From Elysia chlorotica (taxonomy: Eukaryota > Mollusca > Gastropoda > Plakobranchidae), in assembly GCA_003991915.1 (NCBI GenBank), contig RQTK01000947.1:51148-115147 (forward strand): a DNA stretch of 64,000 nucleotides, written 5' to 3'. The notes under the pieces are model-generated. The model was not told the origin of the DNA, ran no database searches, and worked only from the letters and a program-made list of their open reading frames with translations. Below, in pieces: positions 1 through 11,459 of this stretch. The position numbers were made by a program, and so were the translations under genes. The first letter of the stretch is position 1. The number at the start of each line of letters is the position of its first letter.

Positions 1-299
1 ACCGTTCCACCCCCCCCCCTCTTCCCCTCCCCCATATAACAAAACTAGATAACAACAGTCACTGTAACATTCATCTGAGGGAACCACTAGCCAGATTAGT
101 TTAATCATGTCTCGCCCAACCATTGATACTTACAGCACGGTAGTCATTGATAGTCATTGATCTACCTAAACTCAGCAGCTAGCCTAACTCTAGCACTACA
201 TTTAGGCTGGTGTCAATCAAAATCTTCATTATCGAGTCCCTTGTCCGCCCACTGGAGATCTTGCGATTACATGACCCATAGCGAAAACCAAGACGTTTG
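1..299. other. non-coding, no gene seen
   Basis: Begins with a C/T-rich stretch, followed by unremarkable AT-rich sequence. The short open frame that crosses it ends in the dispersed repeat that follows and has no recognisable protein features. Confidence 0.5.
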
Positions 300-385
300 T
301 TCATGTGATATGAACCGGCATCCAAACATGACTTTGTCCTTGAGTTACGGAGCCAATGAGCAACCGGAACATCTCGTGTCTAAGG
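300..385 (-). repeat. unclassified dispersed repeat, copy 1
   Basis: The segment around CGGCATCC..GAGTTACGGAGCCAATGA matches the reverse complement of the copy near 58.8 kb (CGGCATCC..GACTTACGGTGCCAATGA). Related copies lie near 22.1 and 44.0 kb. No terminal repeats or coding capacity are visible. Confidence 0.5.
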
Positions 386-544
386 GGCGTAATCAGTCAT
401 CTGTTGCGCTTATATAAATCGCAAAGTCGGTACTGTGCAACTGATAGATAAGTACGTCTCTAGCCTTAGACTGATCTCAATCAAAACACAGAGATCTTTC
501 TGTAAAGTACGCCTCTGGTCGCAGGTGTGGTGATCTATGCTGAC

Positions 545-880
545 AATAATAATAAATGATAATAATATATTGCATTTATATAGCGCACTTCCATGAACAA
601 TCATGCTCAATGCGCTTAACAATTTCCATTATCACATTTACAAAAGAAAAATAACCATATTATATTGACACAATACAATATTACATTCAAAAACCACACA
701 TAATCGTTAGAGGTATTTACAACATTCACCGGTTCAATTTCAATCATCAAAAAGGTAGAACTTAAGCATGCGTTTGAAAATTTCAATGGATGGTGCCTCC
801 CTTATGTTTTGGGAAGGTTGTTCCATACTTTGGGACCGACGTAGTAAAAAGATCGCTGACCTGTTGATTTATCAACAGAT
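545..880 (+). mobile_element. degenerate dispersed element of the 'TATAGCGC' type
   Basis: Contains GCATTTATATAGCGCACTTCC, a following GCTCAATGCGCTTAACA, and then a GGGAAGGTTGTTCCATACTTTGGGACC segment. From memory, this word order occurs in non-autonomous repeats of many marine invertebrate genomes. Flanking GTGGTGATCTATGCTGAC (527-544) and GTAGTGATCTAGGCTGAT (881-898) match at 15 of 18 positions and could be an old target-site duplication. No open frame. Confidence 0.55.
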
Positions 881-993
881 GTAGTGATCTAGGCTGATAT
901 CAATCAAAACACAAAGATATCTCTGCATCTCTTCTCAGGCCTAATAAAGCAATAGTCGGTGTACTGGTTTTACCTTCAACAATCATACAACTA

Positions 994-1111
994 GGGGCTG
1001 TAAGTACAACGCCGCAGTAGCTTACGTTACGATTTGTCATAAGCCTTCTCATTTCCATATCTTACGACTGTTATAAGCTTACCACCGCCGTGTACTTAGT
1101 ACTTACGTCTC
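994..1111. mobile_element. hairpin MITE, copy 1
   Basis: Left arm CTGTAAGTACAACGCCGCAG and right arm ending GTACTTACGTCTC are inverted. The element is flanked by TA on both sides (992-993, 1112-1113). It is the most diverged of three copies; the right arm carries a small internal duplication of the GTACTTA word. Confidence 0.65.
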
Positions 1112-1439
1112 TAGATGTAGATCACTAAATGACAGCAACTGACAAAACTATGAATACAATATATCCCTACTACCAGACAGTGTGTTTACCTAGGTCTCAC
1201 CCCCGAGCAGACGGGAGCCCTTCCCTGCTATCACAAACCAGATAACGATCCACAACAAATGAAGCTTCTCCGCGTTACTTCACAGTCAAGCACTCCACAA
1301 CTCCACAACTCCACACCCGCTAGATTAGCCTGCGGAGTGTGGATTGGGAAAGATTTCAATTAATTCCCATTGAACTTATCATTCCGAAATCCCAACTTCA
1401 TCCTGATTGGTATCTAGAGATATGCCCGTCGCAAAATCT

Positions 1440-1770
1440 TCTTCGATCCAGATCCAGATCTAGATTACCTCGATCTACATCTAGATCTACATTTGCGAAA
1501 TCCTGTCGTGCGGACCTAAATTCGGTTTGGATGTAATTTTAGAACTTCATTACTTCAAACTTCATCACCGTACGTATCTACAATCATGTAAAAGGAATAT
1601 CATTGTTTAAAGTAGATCTACATCTAGATCTAGATCTAGATCTAAACGTGCGGTTGTATTCGATCTCATTCAGAATGAACGAAATGTCATAACTTTATCC
1701 GAACACCGACAACCATGTCCAAAGAAAATCCTACCTATGTCTAGTAGATGTAGATCTAGATTTGTATCAA
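1440..1770. repeat. AGATCT/TCTAGA-rich tracts
   Basis: Runs of overlapping CTAGATCTAGATCT words at about 1445-1495, 1610-1645 and 1745-1760. The same word recurs near 6.8, 13.1, 33.7-34.1, 34.6 and 43.3 kb, so it is a habit of this genome and not a local array. Confidence 0.6.
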
Positions 1771-1970
1771 GTTTAAAATGTGCGGAGGTAGTCAATTAGT
1801 CACTAGGCTTAAGTGAGGTTTGAATTCATGGACAGCGGATTTTTCCGTAACTTCGGATTTCGGAGATAATTTAGTGTGTGACTTCAGTTCTTCGATGAAC
1901 AGTTGAACAGCAGTTCGTTTTGTTTACTGTGAGTGTAATTTTTGTTTACGTTTTCCACGTCCAGTTCTTT

Positions 1971-2093
1971 GGTGTCGGTAAAAAATGATGTGACGTCTGG
2001 CCGCCTGAGACAGGAGTTGGGCTCTCTCTGCTCTGTCTCTGTTCTGGCAGCATATAATTGTCAGACATCATTCGTGGGGCCCGTCCAAAAATA
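1971..2093 (+). mobile_element. SINE fragment, body and tail only
   Basis: Starts at GGTGTCGG, then GCCTGAGACAGGAGT, GGCAGCATATAATTGTCAGAC and GGGGCCCGTCCA. The tRNA-like head and the extreme 3' end are missing. Confidence 0.75.
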
Positions 2094-2580
2094 TTTTGTA
2101 CGATAGACGCTCAACAACGAAACAAACCTCTAGCTCTAGGTTTAGACAGAGATTGCTATTACAGGATGTGTTGTCTTTGAGTATTACAGTCCATGACTTA
2201 CAGTAGATCTCTATAATTATGTGGCTTTTGATCCGTGTAGAATTTAATAAAGTATGCATATCAGTTCAGTCTGTTTGAAGTCTTATTAAGAGAGCTCTTC
2301 TAATAGAAATTGCTCCGTAGAGTATGGCAACATTGGATCGAATAGGAATTCGTTGTATTTGTTTGGTATCTTTGCGGATAACTATATCGCTTCTTTCAAT
2401 AAAAATGACAATTCAATAACTATAGCTGTGATTTAACATTGGGCTGGGTTTATATTAAGACGTTGAAGATCAATAGGAAAAGAAATAGCCTAATTTTGTA
2501 ACGTGATGTTTATTTTCTTAAACAAGCATGCATAGTTGCTATTTTTTCATTTTCAAGATTAGATTTTATCCTAAATATGC
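2094..2580. other. AT-rich non-coding DNA
   Basis: No SINE words, exon-like frames or tandem structure seen. Confidence 0.4.
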
Positions 2581-2582
2581 TT

Positions 2583-2590
2583 TTGTTGCT

Positions 2591-2621
<31 letters not shown>

Positions 2622-2975
2622 TTGCTGTGGTTGTTGTTGTTGCTGCTGCTGTTGTTGTTGTTTTTGTTGTTGTTATTGTAGCTGCTGCTGCTGTCGCTAC
2701 TTTTTATAGAGGTCTTCATCTACTTTTTGCGATGGTTTTTGCTATGCAAACCAAGCTTATCATATCATGTCTTGTGATGACTTGCTGGTTTTCTGTTGTT
2801 GTTGTTGTTGTTACTGCTGTTGTTGTTACTGCTGTTGTTGTTGTTGTTTTTGTTGTTGTTATTGTAGCTGCTGCTGCTGCTTTTTATAGAGGTATTCATC
2901 TACTTTTTGCGATGGTTTTTGTTTTGCAAACCAAGCTGATCATATCATGTCTTGTGAACTTGCTGGTTTTCTGTT
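2583..2975. repeat. 180-bp tandem duplication built on TTG/CTG tracts
   Basis: TTTTTATAGAGGT.TTCATC occurs at 2701 and again at 2881. Each unit joins a TTG/CTG microsatellite to about 110 bp of unique-looking sequence. The Val/Ala-rich frame through it is a by-product of the trinucleotide repeat. Confidence 0.85.
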
Positions 2976-3280
2976 GTTTATTGGTTTGCTGTTGGTTTTT
3001 TTTTTTTTTTTCGATTTTGTTTTTTTCTTTTGTAATCGTAACAGAATGACATTGCAGAGGAATTGTATCTACTTGTTGATTACAAAAACATTTTCACCGA
3101 TCTTGTATGTATCTGAAATTGATAATTAACAAGCTAAACATTCTCGCGATCTAGTACCGGGTCAGAAAAGATAGACGGAGGTTTCAGCAAACCAATGGAG
3201 AAAAATACAAAATTGACTCGTTTCAAATAAAATAAAATATTAAGAATGTTAGAGAGCGGGCAGCTTTACATGCATGTAAT

Positions 3281-3535
3281 GGGGGGCGCGGTGGCCCAAG
3301 GTAGAACATCGGCTTCCGACGCAAAAGGTCCCGAGTTCGAATCCTGGCTGTTGCATCCCTACTGGTTGGGTCGGTGTCATATAATGTTGACCGGCTGAGA
3401 CAGGAGTCATGGTATCCCCACCCTGTCTCGTGTGTGGCAGCACATAAAATTGTCAGACGTCCGTCTTGGGGCCCGTCCACGATATAGCCTATAAGTTGCT
3501 GATGTTGGACGTTAAAACCCAACCAACCAAACCAA
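3281..3535 (+). mobile_element. full-length SINE with perfect TSD
   Basis: Complete element: tRNA-like head (GGCGCGGTGGCCC, TAGAACATCGGCTTCC, box-B-like GAGTTCGAATCC), body (CTGAGACAGGAGTCATGG) and tail ending GACGTTAAAACCCAACC. It is bounded by the 13-bp direct repeat ACATGCATGTAAT at 3268-3280 and 3536-3548. This is the cleanest reference copy in the window. Confidence 0.95.
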
Positions 3536-3727
3536 ACATGCATGTAATATTAAATAAAAGTTTCTGAGTTCAGGAAAAGTAATTCCAACGGTCAGGTCAC
3601 CTCGTCTTCTCCTTCGATCAGAGATGAATTTCAGACACGCCTGAAGCCAAATACGCCAATTACTGTCATACTCGGTAAACAGAGACGTAGTGTTATTTAG
3701 CTTTAAGCTTTTAAATGTGCTTTAAAA

Positions 3728-3849
3728 TAACAACAACAACAACAACAACAACAAAACAACAAAACAACAACAAAAACAACAAAACACAACAATAAAAACA
3801 ACAACAACAACAATCAACAAGCAACAACAACAACAACAACAACAACAAT

Positions 3850-3897
<48 letters not shown>

Positions 3898-3903
3898 AAC
3901 AAC
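3728..3903. repeat. (AAC)n microsatellite
   Basis: About 175 bp of AAC with a few AAT or AAAC interruptions. Confidence 0.95.
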
Positions 3904-4246
3904 TACAACTCCCAAAAGACAACAAAAAAGAAAAAAAACACGCCCGAATCCGCTTATTTCCGTGGGGTTTTTAATTTGTGCCAATCCACCCGACTAGAGC
4001 AGTACCACAACCAAATCAAACATGGGATAAATAGGAAACATAGATTAGTTCTAATTCTCGACTCCGGTTCGATATGATTAGTCTAAAATACCCTTAACTC
4101 AATGTCAGCGTTACCAGGATGTAGAAGGACTTTAGACCTCCAGGCAAACTAGACACTCTCCGATTGGCTGGCGAGGAATCTTGTCTGCTCCGTTCGAGCC
4201 CCCGGGTGTGTGTGTGGGTGGGAGTCTGTGGGAGGGGGGGGGGATA

Positions 4247-4312
4247 ACCGTGTGGTATAGCTGGTAGCGCTCTAGGCTGGTGACTAAGAGGTTCAAAGTT
4301 CGAATATTAGCT
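4247..4312 (+). mobile_element. tRNA-like SINE head
   Basis: Contains GGTATAGCTGGTAGCGC (A-box-like) and AAAGTTCGAATATT (B-box-like). No clover-leaf acceptor pairing is seen, so this is a relic and not a tRNA gene. Confidence 0.5.
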
Positions 4313-4631
4313 CGTGCGTCCGAACTCCAGGATAATATTCTTCTGGAAAGCCTAAGGTACATGTAGTAAAAACATTATGGAACCGTTGTACTTAACCGAG
4401 TGTTTCAACTTTTAAACAAACGTCTATAGATGGTTTATAGGGAAAACTTAAAAGGGACTGGTATGTATTAACGGTGTAGCTACATTGTTTTTCAATGTCC
4501 GACTTCGGCAGTGAGGCTTTATTGTGGACCAACTTATTAAAATATTACGTCCAGACACCCAGAGACAGCCGGTCACATTCAATGATACCGATTTAACCAA
4601 ATTGGGACTAATCGAACATTTTTCGTTCGGT

Positions 4632-4695
4632 CGTGGGACAGCGGACCTTCTGGTTCGGAGTCAAACGCCCTACCACTTACGCCACTTCGCACCCA
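4632..4695 (-). mobile_element. tRNA-like SINE head
   Basis: The reverse complement reads AAGTGGTAGGGCGTTTGACTC then AGAAGGTCCGC, the word order of the second head type. Confidence 0.5.
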
Positions 4696-4739
4696 ATAAA
4701 CGGCGTAACTAAACCATATTGAGATTCAGAATTCAGGTT

Positions 4740-4972
4740 ATAGAGTACTACTTTCGGCTTCCGACACAAAAGGTCCAGTTTCGAGCCATGGCGATTTCGT
4801 TCTCTACTGGTTAGGTCGGTGTCAGTTTAATGTGACCAGCTGAGAGAAGAGTCATGGTATCCCCGCCCTGTCTAGTGTGTGACAGCACATAAAATTGTCA
4901 GACGTCAGTCTTGGGTCCCGTACACAATATAGCCTATACATTGCTGAAGTTGGACGTTAAACTAACTCAACA
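4740..4972 (+). mobile_element. SINE, 5'-truncated main subfamily
   Basis: Starts inside the head at CGGCTTCCGACACAAAAGG and runs through body and tail to GGACGTTAAACTAACTCAAC. Confidence 0.9.
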
Positions 4973-5211
4973 AATCAGCTACAAAATTCCTTTGACCAAA
5001 ATATAATCATTAGATCTTGACATACTATAAACTAATTAATCTCTTGGTCAGCAACCTAGAACGACCAAAACCCACCCTTTTTACAACACAGTGTTATAAT
5101 TCTATGTTTATAACGTTTCCGGGATTTCCCGTTTCTCTGGTTTCCCTAAATACTTCCTGTGGAGATAGTCATCATAGGTAATTTTAAAATAGATTGAGTT
5201 ATGACGTCACT

Positions 5212-5381
5212 CCGAAATGACTCTCTGACAAGTCTGTATAATTGCGTTGTAGACACCCATGCGGTTGTTTCTATTAATATCCTCGCCACAGCGGCTGAAT
5301 GAAGCTAATAAAATACGGAAGGGCCACTCGTTGGTGACCATTTCCGCAATGGCTGCGGGGCGGTAGACAGGTGTGACGTCA
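5212..5381. promoter_or_regulatory. pair of perfect CRE palindromes
   Basis: TGACGTCA, the full cAMP-response-element palindrome bound by CREB/ATF bZIP factors, occurs at 5212-5219 and 5374-5381. The following 5330-5640 is richer in CpG than its surroundings. A regulatory role is inferred only from the motif and CpG content; no gene start is evident next to it. Confidence 0.35.
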
Positions 5382-5648
5382 CCGCACTGGGTTTCTTACT
5401 TCTGACTGTATTCGATTTGCTTTTTCGGAATTCGTGGGAATTGGCAAAAGAATCGAAACCGAGCAAACGGTTTCGGCTTTATTTTTTCGTTCGGTGGAAT
5501 CGATTGCTGGATTAGGTTTATCGCACCGACAGCGTTGTCGTCTTGTGGTGTTCGTCATGTTCTTTTCGAGTGGCAAGACTTGAAGACTATTCGCAACCAA
5601 TGAATCTACAGGTCGAGGGAGCTTATGTTTCAAAGAGTAGGAGTACAA

Positions 5649-6074
5649 TCATTTTTTCGACCATTTTCACTTACCACCTACTATACCACCACTGAAACAG
5701 TACCTTAAATTCTTGCTCGGCTTCTTCAAGAACAGGTGTAAAGATCACTCCAAGTTGTTTGGGCTTAACAGAAAAGGTTCGAAGAATCATGGGCAATTTG
5801 GACTGACTCTCAGAGTCTAACAGTCCTGATAGTATTAAAGCCCCGTCGCCGTATATATGATGTATCTTGAGAACCTATGAGGAAACATACTGAGAGATAG
5901 TTTCAGCCATACATTACTTTCTATACTCCATATTCTTCTTCTATCAATGAAATAAAAACACGGGAAAAATCGAGTGTAACCACTGTTTACCTAAAAATTA
6001 ATGAAACGTTGGGTGATTGAGATCACCAACAACACGGGTCCCAGCAAGTGTGTGATTGTCTGCCTGTTCCTGTG
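5649..6074. other. non-coding, no clear features
   Basis: AT-rich. A CCCCGTCGCCGTATA word at about 5840 resembles the tail of a very old SINE but is too short to call. Confidence 0.35.
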
Positions 6075-6079
6075 ATCTT

Positions 6080-6204
6080 TCACCTCAGTCAGTCTGCCTG
6101 TCTGTATGTATGTATGTCTGTCTCTGGCTCTCTCCCCCTCTTTCTGTCTATCTGTCTGCCTGTACTGTCTGCTGTCTCTGTCTATCTATCTGTGTGTCTA
6201 TCAG

Positions 6205-6261
<57 letters not shown>

Positions 6262-6360
6262 TCCTTCTTTCCTTAGTCTGTAGTTCTATTTCTTCGTCTG
6301 TATCTTTCCCCTCCATCGGGGTCTATTTATCTATCTGTCTAAGAGTCTGAGTCTATCTCT
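6080..6360. repeat. CTGT/CTAT/CT-rich pyrimidine tract
   Basis: CTGT, CTAT and CT runs, with a pure CT core at about 6209-6245. The Ser/Leu-rich frames here are repeat translations. Confidence 0.9.
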
Positions 6361-6429
6361 CCTTATTCTCTCCCACGGTCCCCTCTTTCCCTCACCCTTC
6401 CACACGTAGTCCCGTAGACCTGTGTCTCT

Positions 6430-7990
6430 CGACCCTCCTTAAACAAAAACAACGCCACCGTCGTAACCATAGCAACACACAACACACAACACAAGGATAC
6501 CATCCTCCGCACTGCGCGACCTTCTCATATCTCCAAGGTCATCGTGTCAGAGGTCACGGGGGTTACCTAACCCAAACACGCCTGTCAACCATCATAATCG
6601 AAGCCGTCTGCGACCACACCCCCTCATGCCGCTCAGGGCGAGCATGCATTACCTCCCCTTGGCTTGAAACACATTATCTCCCCTTGCTTGGAATAACAAC
6701 ACCGCCCTTGTTATCCTGTCGCAAAGTCAATTAGGTTTGTGGCTTTGCGGGCCGAAATTTATTCGTTTATTCGCACTGGAATTTATAGTTTTACACTACT
6801 AGAGAGATTTTCGCATGCCTTGAGGTAGGTTGTATATCTAGATCTATCTATCTTGTGACCGCAGTAGCTTTTGTAATGACCGTCTTTTTTTCATTTGTCT
6901 TTGTTCTTCTCCATTTCACGAGCAACATTTTCTCATCTACATGTATATACCAACAAAATTAATATTTATATTGGTGCTATGTACACTTATTTTTGCAATT
7001 AGTATAGATATATGTTATTGATTTGCTAATCTAGCTTTGAAATCTCCGTTCTTTATAAACCTTTCTAATTTTGAAAATACTAAAGATTTACAGTATCTTA
7101 ACAATGGGTTCGGACATTTTTACATCTGAGCTAACGATCTGTGGGTGTTATAAAATTGAAACAGGCTATTTAGGAGCGAGCTTAATGTTATTAAATACAC
7201 ACTTCATTTCTTGTTAGCAAGTTGATGTGTAATTTGGACATTCGTTTATCAATCAGTCTGTGTTTCTGTTTGGCTATAAAGTAGGCCTACAATAGTTGTA
7301 AACGATAGTTCTGTGAGTTTTGTGGTTTACGTTAGTTTTAATTCCAACACTTTTGTTTTGTATTTTTTTATTTTGAATTTAAAAAAAGTATATTTCTAAT
7401 ACATGTAGTACATAGATCATAGAGTCAAATGTGATTATAGAAGGAGAAGAATCTACACTCTAGTTTACAAGCAAAATATAGCGTTCCGATTTAAATTCTC
7501 AATCATCTTTTAGTATTGCCCCAAATTTCAATTTTAGCTACTTTAAAAAAAGGTACAAAGTATAAGTTTACTGGCTAAAAGGCGGTTTAATTTGGGCAGC
7601 TAAGGGGGAAGATGCAATTTGAGCGAACAATGCAGGAGTAAAAATGTCAGAGCTTAGTCATGGGATACGTCCACGTTGCAGTTTATTTGCTGGTATTGAA
7701 CTTCAAGAAAACAGACCCACTAGTACCCAACTAACCAACCAACCAACATTTTATTTGCCATTCCAGAACTCTGAAATTAGATAGACCTAAATACCTGCGT
7801 CAGCCTTTCATTAATTTTGTATTAATTGCCTTAATCTTTATTCAGCTACCACAGCCAATGCAATACAATATTAAACGAAAGACTAAACCGTAACTGATTA
7901 TAATGACTCATAGTACATGTGGACCTACATTTTATTTTGGCGTTGTTATAACTTTTTCTTATCAAGATAAGATCGATTCAGTGATAACTT
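6430..7990. other. mostly AT-rich non-coding DNA
   Basis: Moderately GC-rich to about 6760 with no long frame, then AT-rich. An AACCAACCAACC word at about 7731 hints at a decayed SINE tail. No gene supported. Confidence 0.4.
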
Positions 7991-8009
7991 TTGAAAGCAT
8001 TATCTTAAT

Positions 8010-8284
<275 letters not shown>

Positions 8285-8875
8285 ACAAAGATTTGTGTAA
8301 TTTCGAAACGAACTCGACCTAGACAAAATTAACTGACAGGTCACATTAAACTGTACTGTATCAGCCTGTGTCTGTCTGCCCTACATCCTTAATATATAAA
8401 TATGTTTCCGTTTGAACATCAGTTCTGTGTTGATTCCTCCCTGCCAGGCAACCCGCCCAGGTTTAATTAGGAGGTGTTAATGATTTAGTGCTTTATCGCT
8501 CCTCACTGTGTCAGGCGGTTTACTCTGCTATTGTTGTTTTTTACTTCTTCTTCTCTTTTTTAAGCATATTTTATCAGCGTTTTTTTTTTTTTTTTTACTT
8601 TTTTCATCATCTGTCAATTAGCACTAGATGTAGTGATAATTACAATTGCACAATTGCTTCTTTATCACGTCAGTCTCACCTCTCTCGCACATGTTATCAT
8701 ACAAGTAAACACGCGCTCTTTATCGGTTACTAGGATAATAATGTGTTTTAATGGGTTTTTCCCTTCAGAGATTTTTAATCTACTTTTTAAATCACTTTGA
8801 GTGGATTCACACTGCAGGGTTTGTGACCATTACCGGGCAATTCTTTTTGTGGACTTTAATAATACTATGAAGGAG

Positions 8876-9177
8876 GGGGGCGCGGTGGCCCCTGGGGTAG
8901 AACATCGGCTTTTGAAGCAAAAAGGGCGCGGTGGCCCTGGGGTAGAACATCGGCTTCCGACGCAAAAGGTCCGTGGTTCGAGCCCTGGCGATTTCGCTCC
9001 CTACTGGTTGGGTCGGTGTCAGTTTAATGTGACAGGCTGAGACAGGAGTCATGGTATCCCCGCCCTGTCTCGTGTGTGGCAGCACATAAAATTGTCAGAC
9101 GTCAGTTTTGAGGCCCGTCCACTATATAGGCTATATATTGCTGATTTTGAACGTTAAACCAACTCAACTACAACTAC
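8876..9177 (+). mobile_element. SINE with duplicated head
   Basis: A first head (GGGCGCGGTGGCCC..TAGAACATCGGCTTTTG) runs straight into a second head and a complete body and tail. The whole composite is flanked by AATACTATGAAGGAG (8861-8875) and AATACTATAGAGGAG (9178-9192), which match at 13 of 15 positions. That suggests one insertion of an element that already had two heads, or a later internal duplication. Confidence 0.9.
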
Positions 9178-9334
9178 AATACTATAGAGGAGAAGTGTTT
9201 CACTTACGGTGCTTATTGGATGATAGTAGTTCAAAACTGTTGGCCGAGTGTTCTTATCTGATTTATTTGGGGTGAGTAAGTTACTGTGTCAAAGAGAAGG
9301 ATTTCTGAGTGTTTTACATCATTCGCCTTGCCTA

Positions 9335-9395
9335 GCAGGGATTCAAACCTAGGACCTGTCTATCCGAGGGCCGGGTCTCTAACATCAGACCACCA
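9335..9395 (-). mobile_element. tRNA-like SINE head
   Basis: The reverse complement shows GGTCCTAGGTTTGAATCCC (B-box-like) downstream of a degraded A-box region. Confidence 0.45.
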
Positions 9396-9469
9396 CAAGT
9401 TCAATGCCATGGGTGTGTCACAGTAACTGTTCTTCTATTCTTCATGTTTCGATTCAGACAAATAATTTT

Positions 9470-9556
9470 TGCCCGACCGTGTGTTTCGAACTGGGGACCT
9501 TCTGGGTGGGAGACCAGCGCTTTACCACTTGCGTAACTTGCGTCACTTCGCCCCCT
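9470..9556 (-). mobile_element. tRNA-like SINE head, second type
   Basis: The reverse complement reads CAAGTGGTAAAGCGCTGGTC, then AGAAGGTCCCCAGTTCGAAA. No body follows. Confidence 0.6.
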
Positions 9557-9559
9557 ACC

Positions 9560-10160
9560 CCTTCCCCCTCTTATTTATAATGCTACAGTTATGTAACGGA
9601 CAAACCCAAATGATCACATTAAATTATAACTTTTTGTGGTGCCAATCGAATAGTCTATACATGTATACCCATTCCCCCACTCCAGTATACAGTAAACCCC
9701 ACTAGATCTAACTTTATTATATAACGAAGCGATCAAGGTTTTTTTCTTTCTTCTTTTTTTTTCCTCCAGTTATTTAACCAAAAATTTTTGTGACATAACT
9801 GTGTGAACGCCTCATTAAGCAAAAGGTAGCTCTAAATAGGGCAGACTTTACCCATCTTAATCAAATTAAAGTAGCTCTAAATAGGTCTTTACTTTACTGG
9901 CGTTCCTTAAATTCAAACTCATGCACTTTTTTCAGTACTAAGTACAGTAAAAAAAAAAAAACCACATGATTTGTTGAAATACGAGCAGAGATGCGCACCA
10001 ATTATTGATGCGGTAATGCGATTACATTTAGTCGCCTTACCTACAACCTAGATTTTGTCGATTTTTGCGGCTATTTTTATTTTTTTTGCGTTCGTTCATA
10101 CTATTAATTATTTATCCAAGCCCTCTTTCATGACAAAATGCTATCTAGACTATTTAAGAC
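9560..10160. other. AT-rich non-coding DNA
   Basis: Short A and T homopolymers only. AGTAGCTCTAAATAGG-type words repeat twice at 9827-9883. Confidence 0.4.
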
Positions 10161-10163
10161 CTA

Positions 10164-10269
10164 GGGTCATAAGTACAATGTCACTGTAGCTTACGACTCG
10201 TCGCAAGAATAATATTATGCGATGAAGAAGACTTACGACAAAGCTACCGCGACGTTGTAACTACGACCC
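10164..10269. mobile_element. hairpin MITE, copy 2
   Basis: 106-bp element starting GGGTCATAAGTACAATGTC and ending GACGTTGTAACTACGACCC. The first 29 bases pair with the end at 23 positions. It is flanked by TA at 10162-10163 and 10270-10271, as expected for Tc1/mariner-type mobilisation. No coding capacity. Confidence 0.8.
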
Positions 10270-10589
10270 TAAGCCCATATCATATAAAGATATTTCCTAC
10301 TAGTTAAAATCGTTTCTTTACTCAGGAACTTTATATAACTAATATAAATTATACAAGTATTCTATCAGTTTTTCTTACTTAAGTGTTTGTCTTTTCAATG
10401 AAAAAAAAACACACTTTCTTTCTATCTGGGCTTAAAAAGATATTAGCTTGTTATATGACCTTATTACATACTAAGTATTAATAAATGTCAATATTTTTCT
10501 TATTCTTTGTCCTCAGAAATGTTGTTACGCAGAGGTCGATCCGGCTAATTGCATTGGAGCATGTAATGGATGGAAGAGACTAAAGACTG

Positions 10590-10960
10590 ATATACTTATA
10601 ACACAACGCTGCCAACGCAAGTTTCTGTCATAGAGAACATTTTATAACCAAAAAAAGTGTGACCTAAACAAGTACTCCTTTTGTGGTAAGGTTGGTTTAC
10701 ATGAGACTTGTAGCATGGATGGGGAGACTGAAAACTAACATAATTATAGTTACATGTATATAATATTTGACAAAGCAGCCTTCCATCATAGCGGACAATT
10801 ATAGCCAATAGTTTAGTGAACCTTAATACAAATAATTATGTTTCGTCGTAAGATTGGCATAAATTAGTTACATAGGAGCAGGCTTGGGACTACCATAAAA
10901 TCATTATATACAAACATGACAATGCAGTCATCCACCATAGAGTACAAAAATAATAGACAA
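10590..10960. repeat. degenerate local repeat
   Basis: Words of the form GCAGYCWTCCAYCATAG recur at about 10611, 10771 and 10925, spaced roughly 150 bp, in otherwise AT-rich sequence. Confidence 0.4.
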
Positions 10961-11024
10961 GAAAGTGGGAAAAGCCTGTTACAAAATACTCTTAAACTAG
11001 AAGCTTTTTCAATGATTATGGCGA

Positions 11025-11052
11025 TGAGAGAGGGAGAGAGAGAGGGAGAGAG

Positions 11053-11111
<59 letters not shown>

Positions 11112-11112
11112 G

Positions 11113-11176
<64 letters not shown>

Positions 11177-11178
11177 TC
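11025..11178. repeat. (GA)n / (GATA)n microsatellite
   Basis: GA and GGGA units flank a GATA array of about 90 bp that has one GAGA interruption. Confidence 0.95.
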
Positions 11179-11227
11179 ACTCAGCGTTGTAACATGTACC
11201 ATTTTCACCTCACCGGACACCGTACAT

Positions 11228-11455
11228 CATGGTCGATACTTCTCACTAGAGCAACCATGTAGACCTAGTCAGATAGCGTAGTTACGCTTTTTTTCCGGAG
11301 AGTTTGGCAGGAGTTTCCGTACATGCGCAGCAGAGTACACCATGGTCGATTGCCCGAGATCCTTCACTAAGGGATCCATATAGTGAGATAGCTTAGTTAC
11401 GGTTTTTTCTGGAGAGTTTGGCAGGGCGGTGCGTACATGTGCAACAGATTGCATC
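11228..11455. repeat. 113-bp tandem duplication
   Basis: CATGGTCGAT..GTTACG..TTTTTTC.GGAGAGTTTGGCAGG..GTACATG.GCA occurs twice. An open frame on the - strand spans both units, but no family is recognised and the duplication explains it. Confidence 0.75.
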
Positions 11456-11459
11456 ACGT

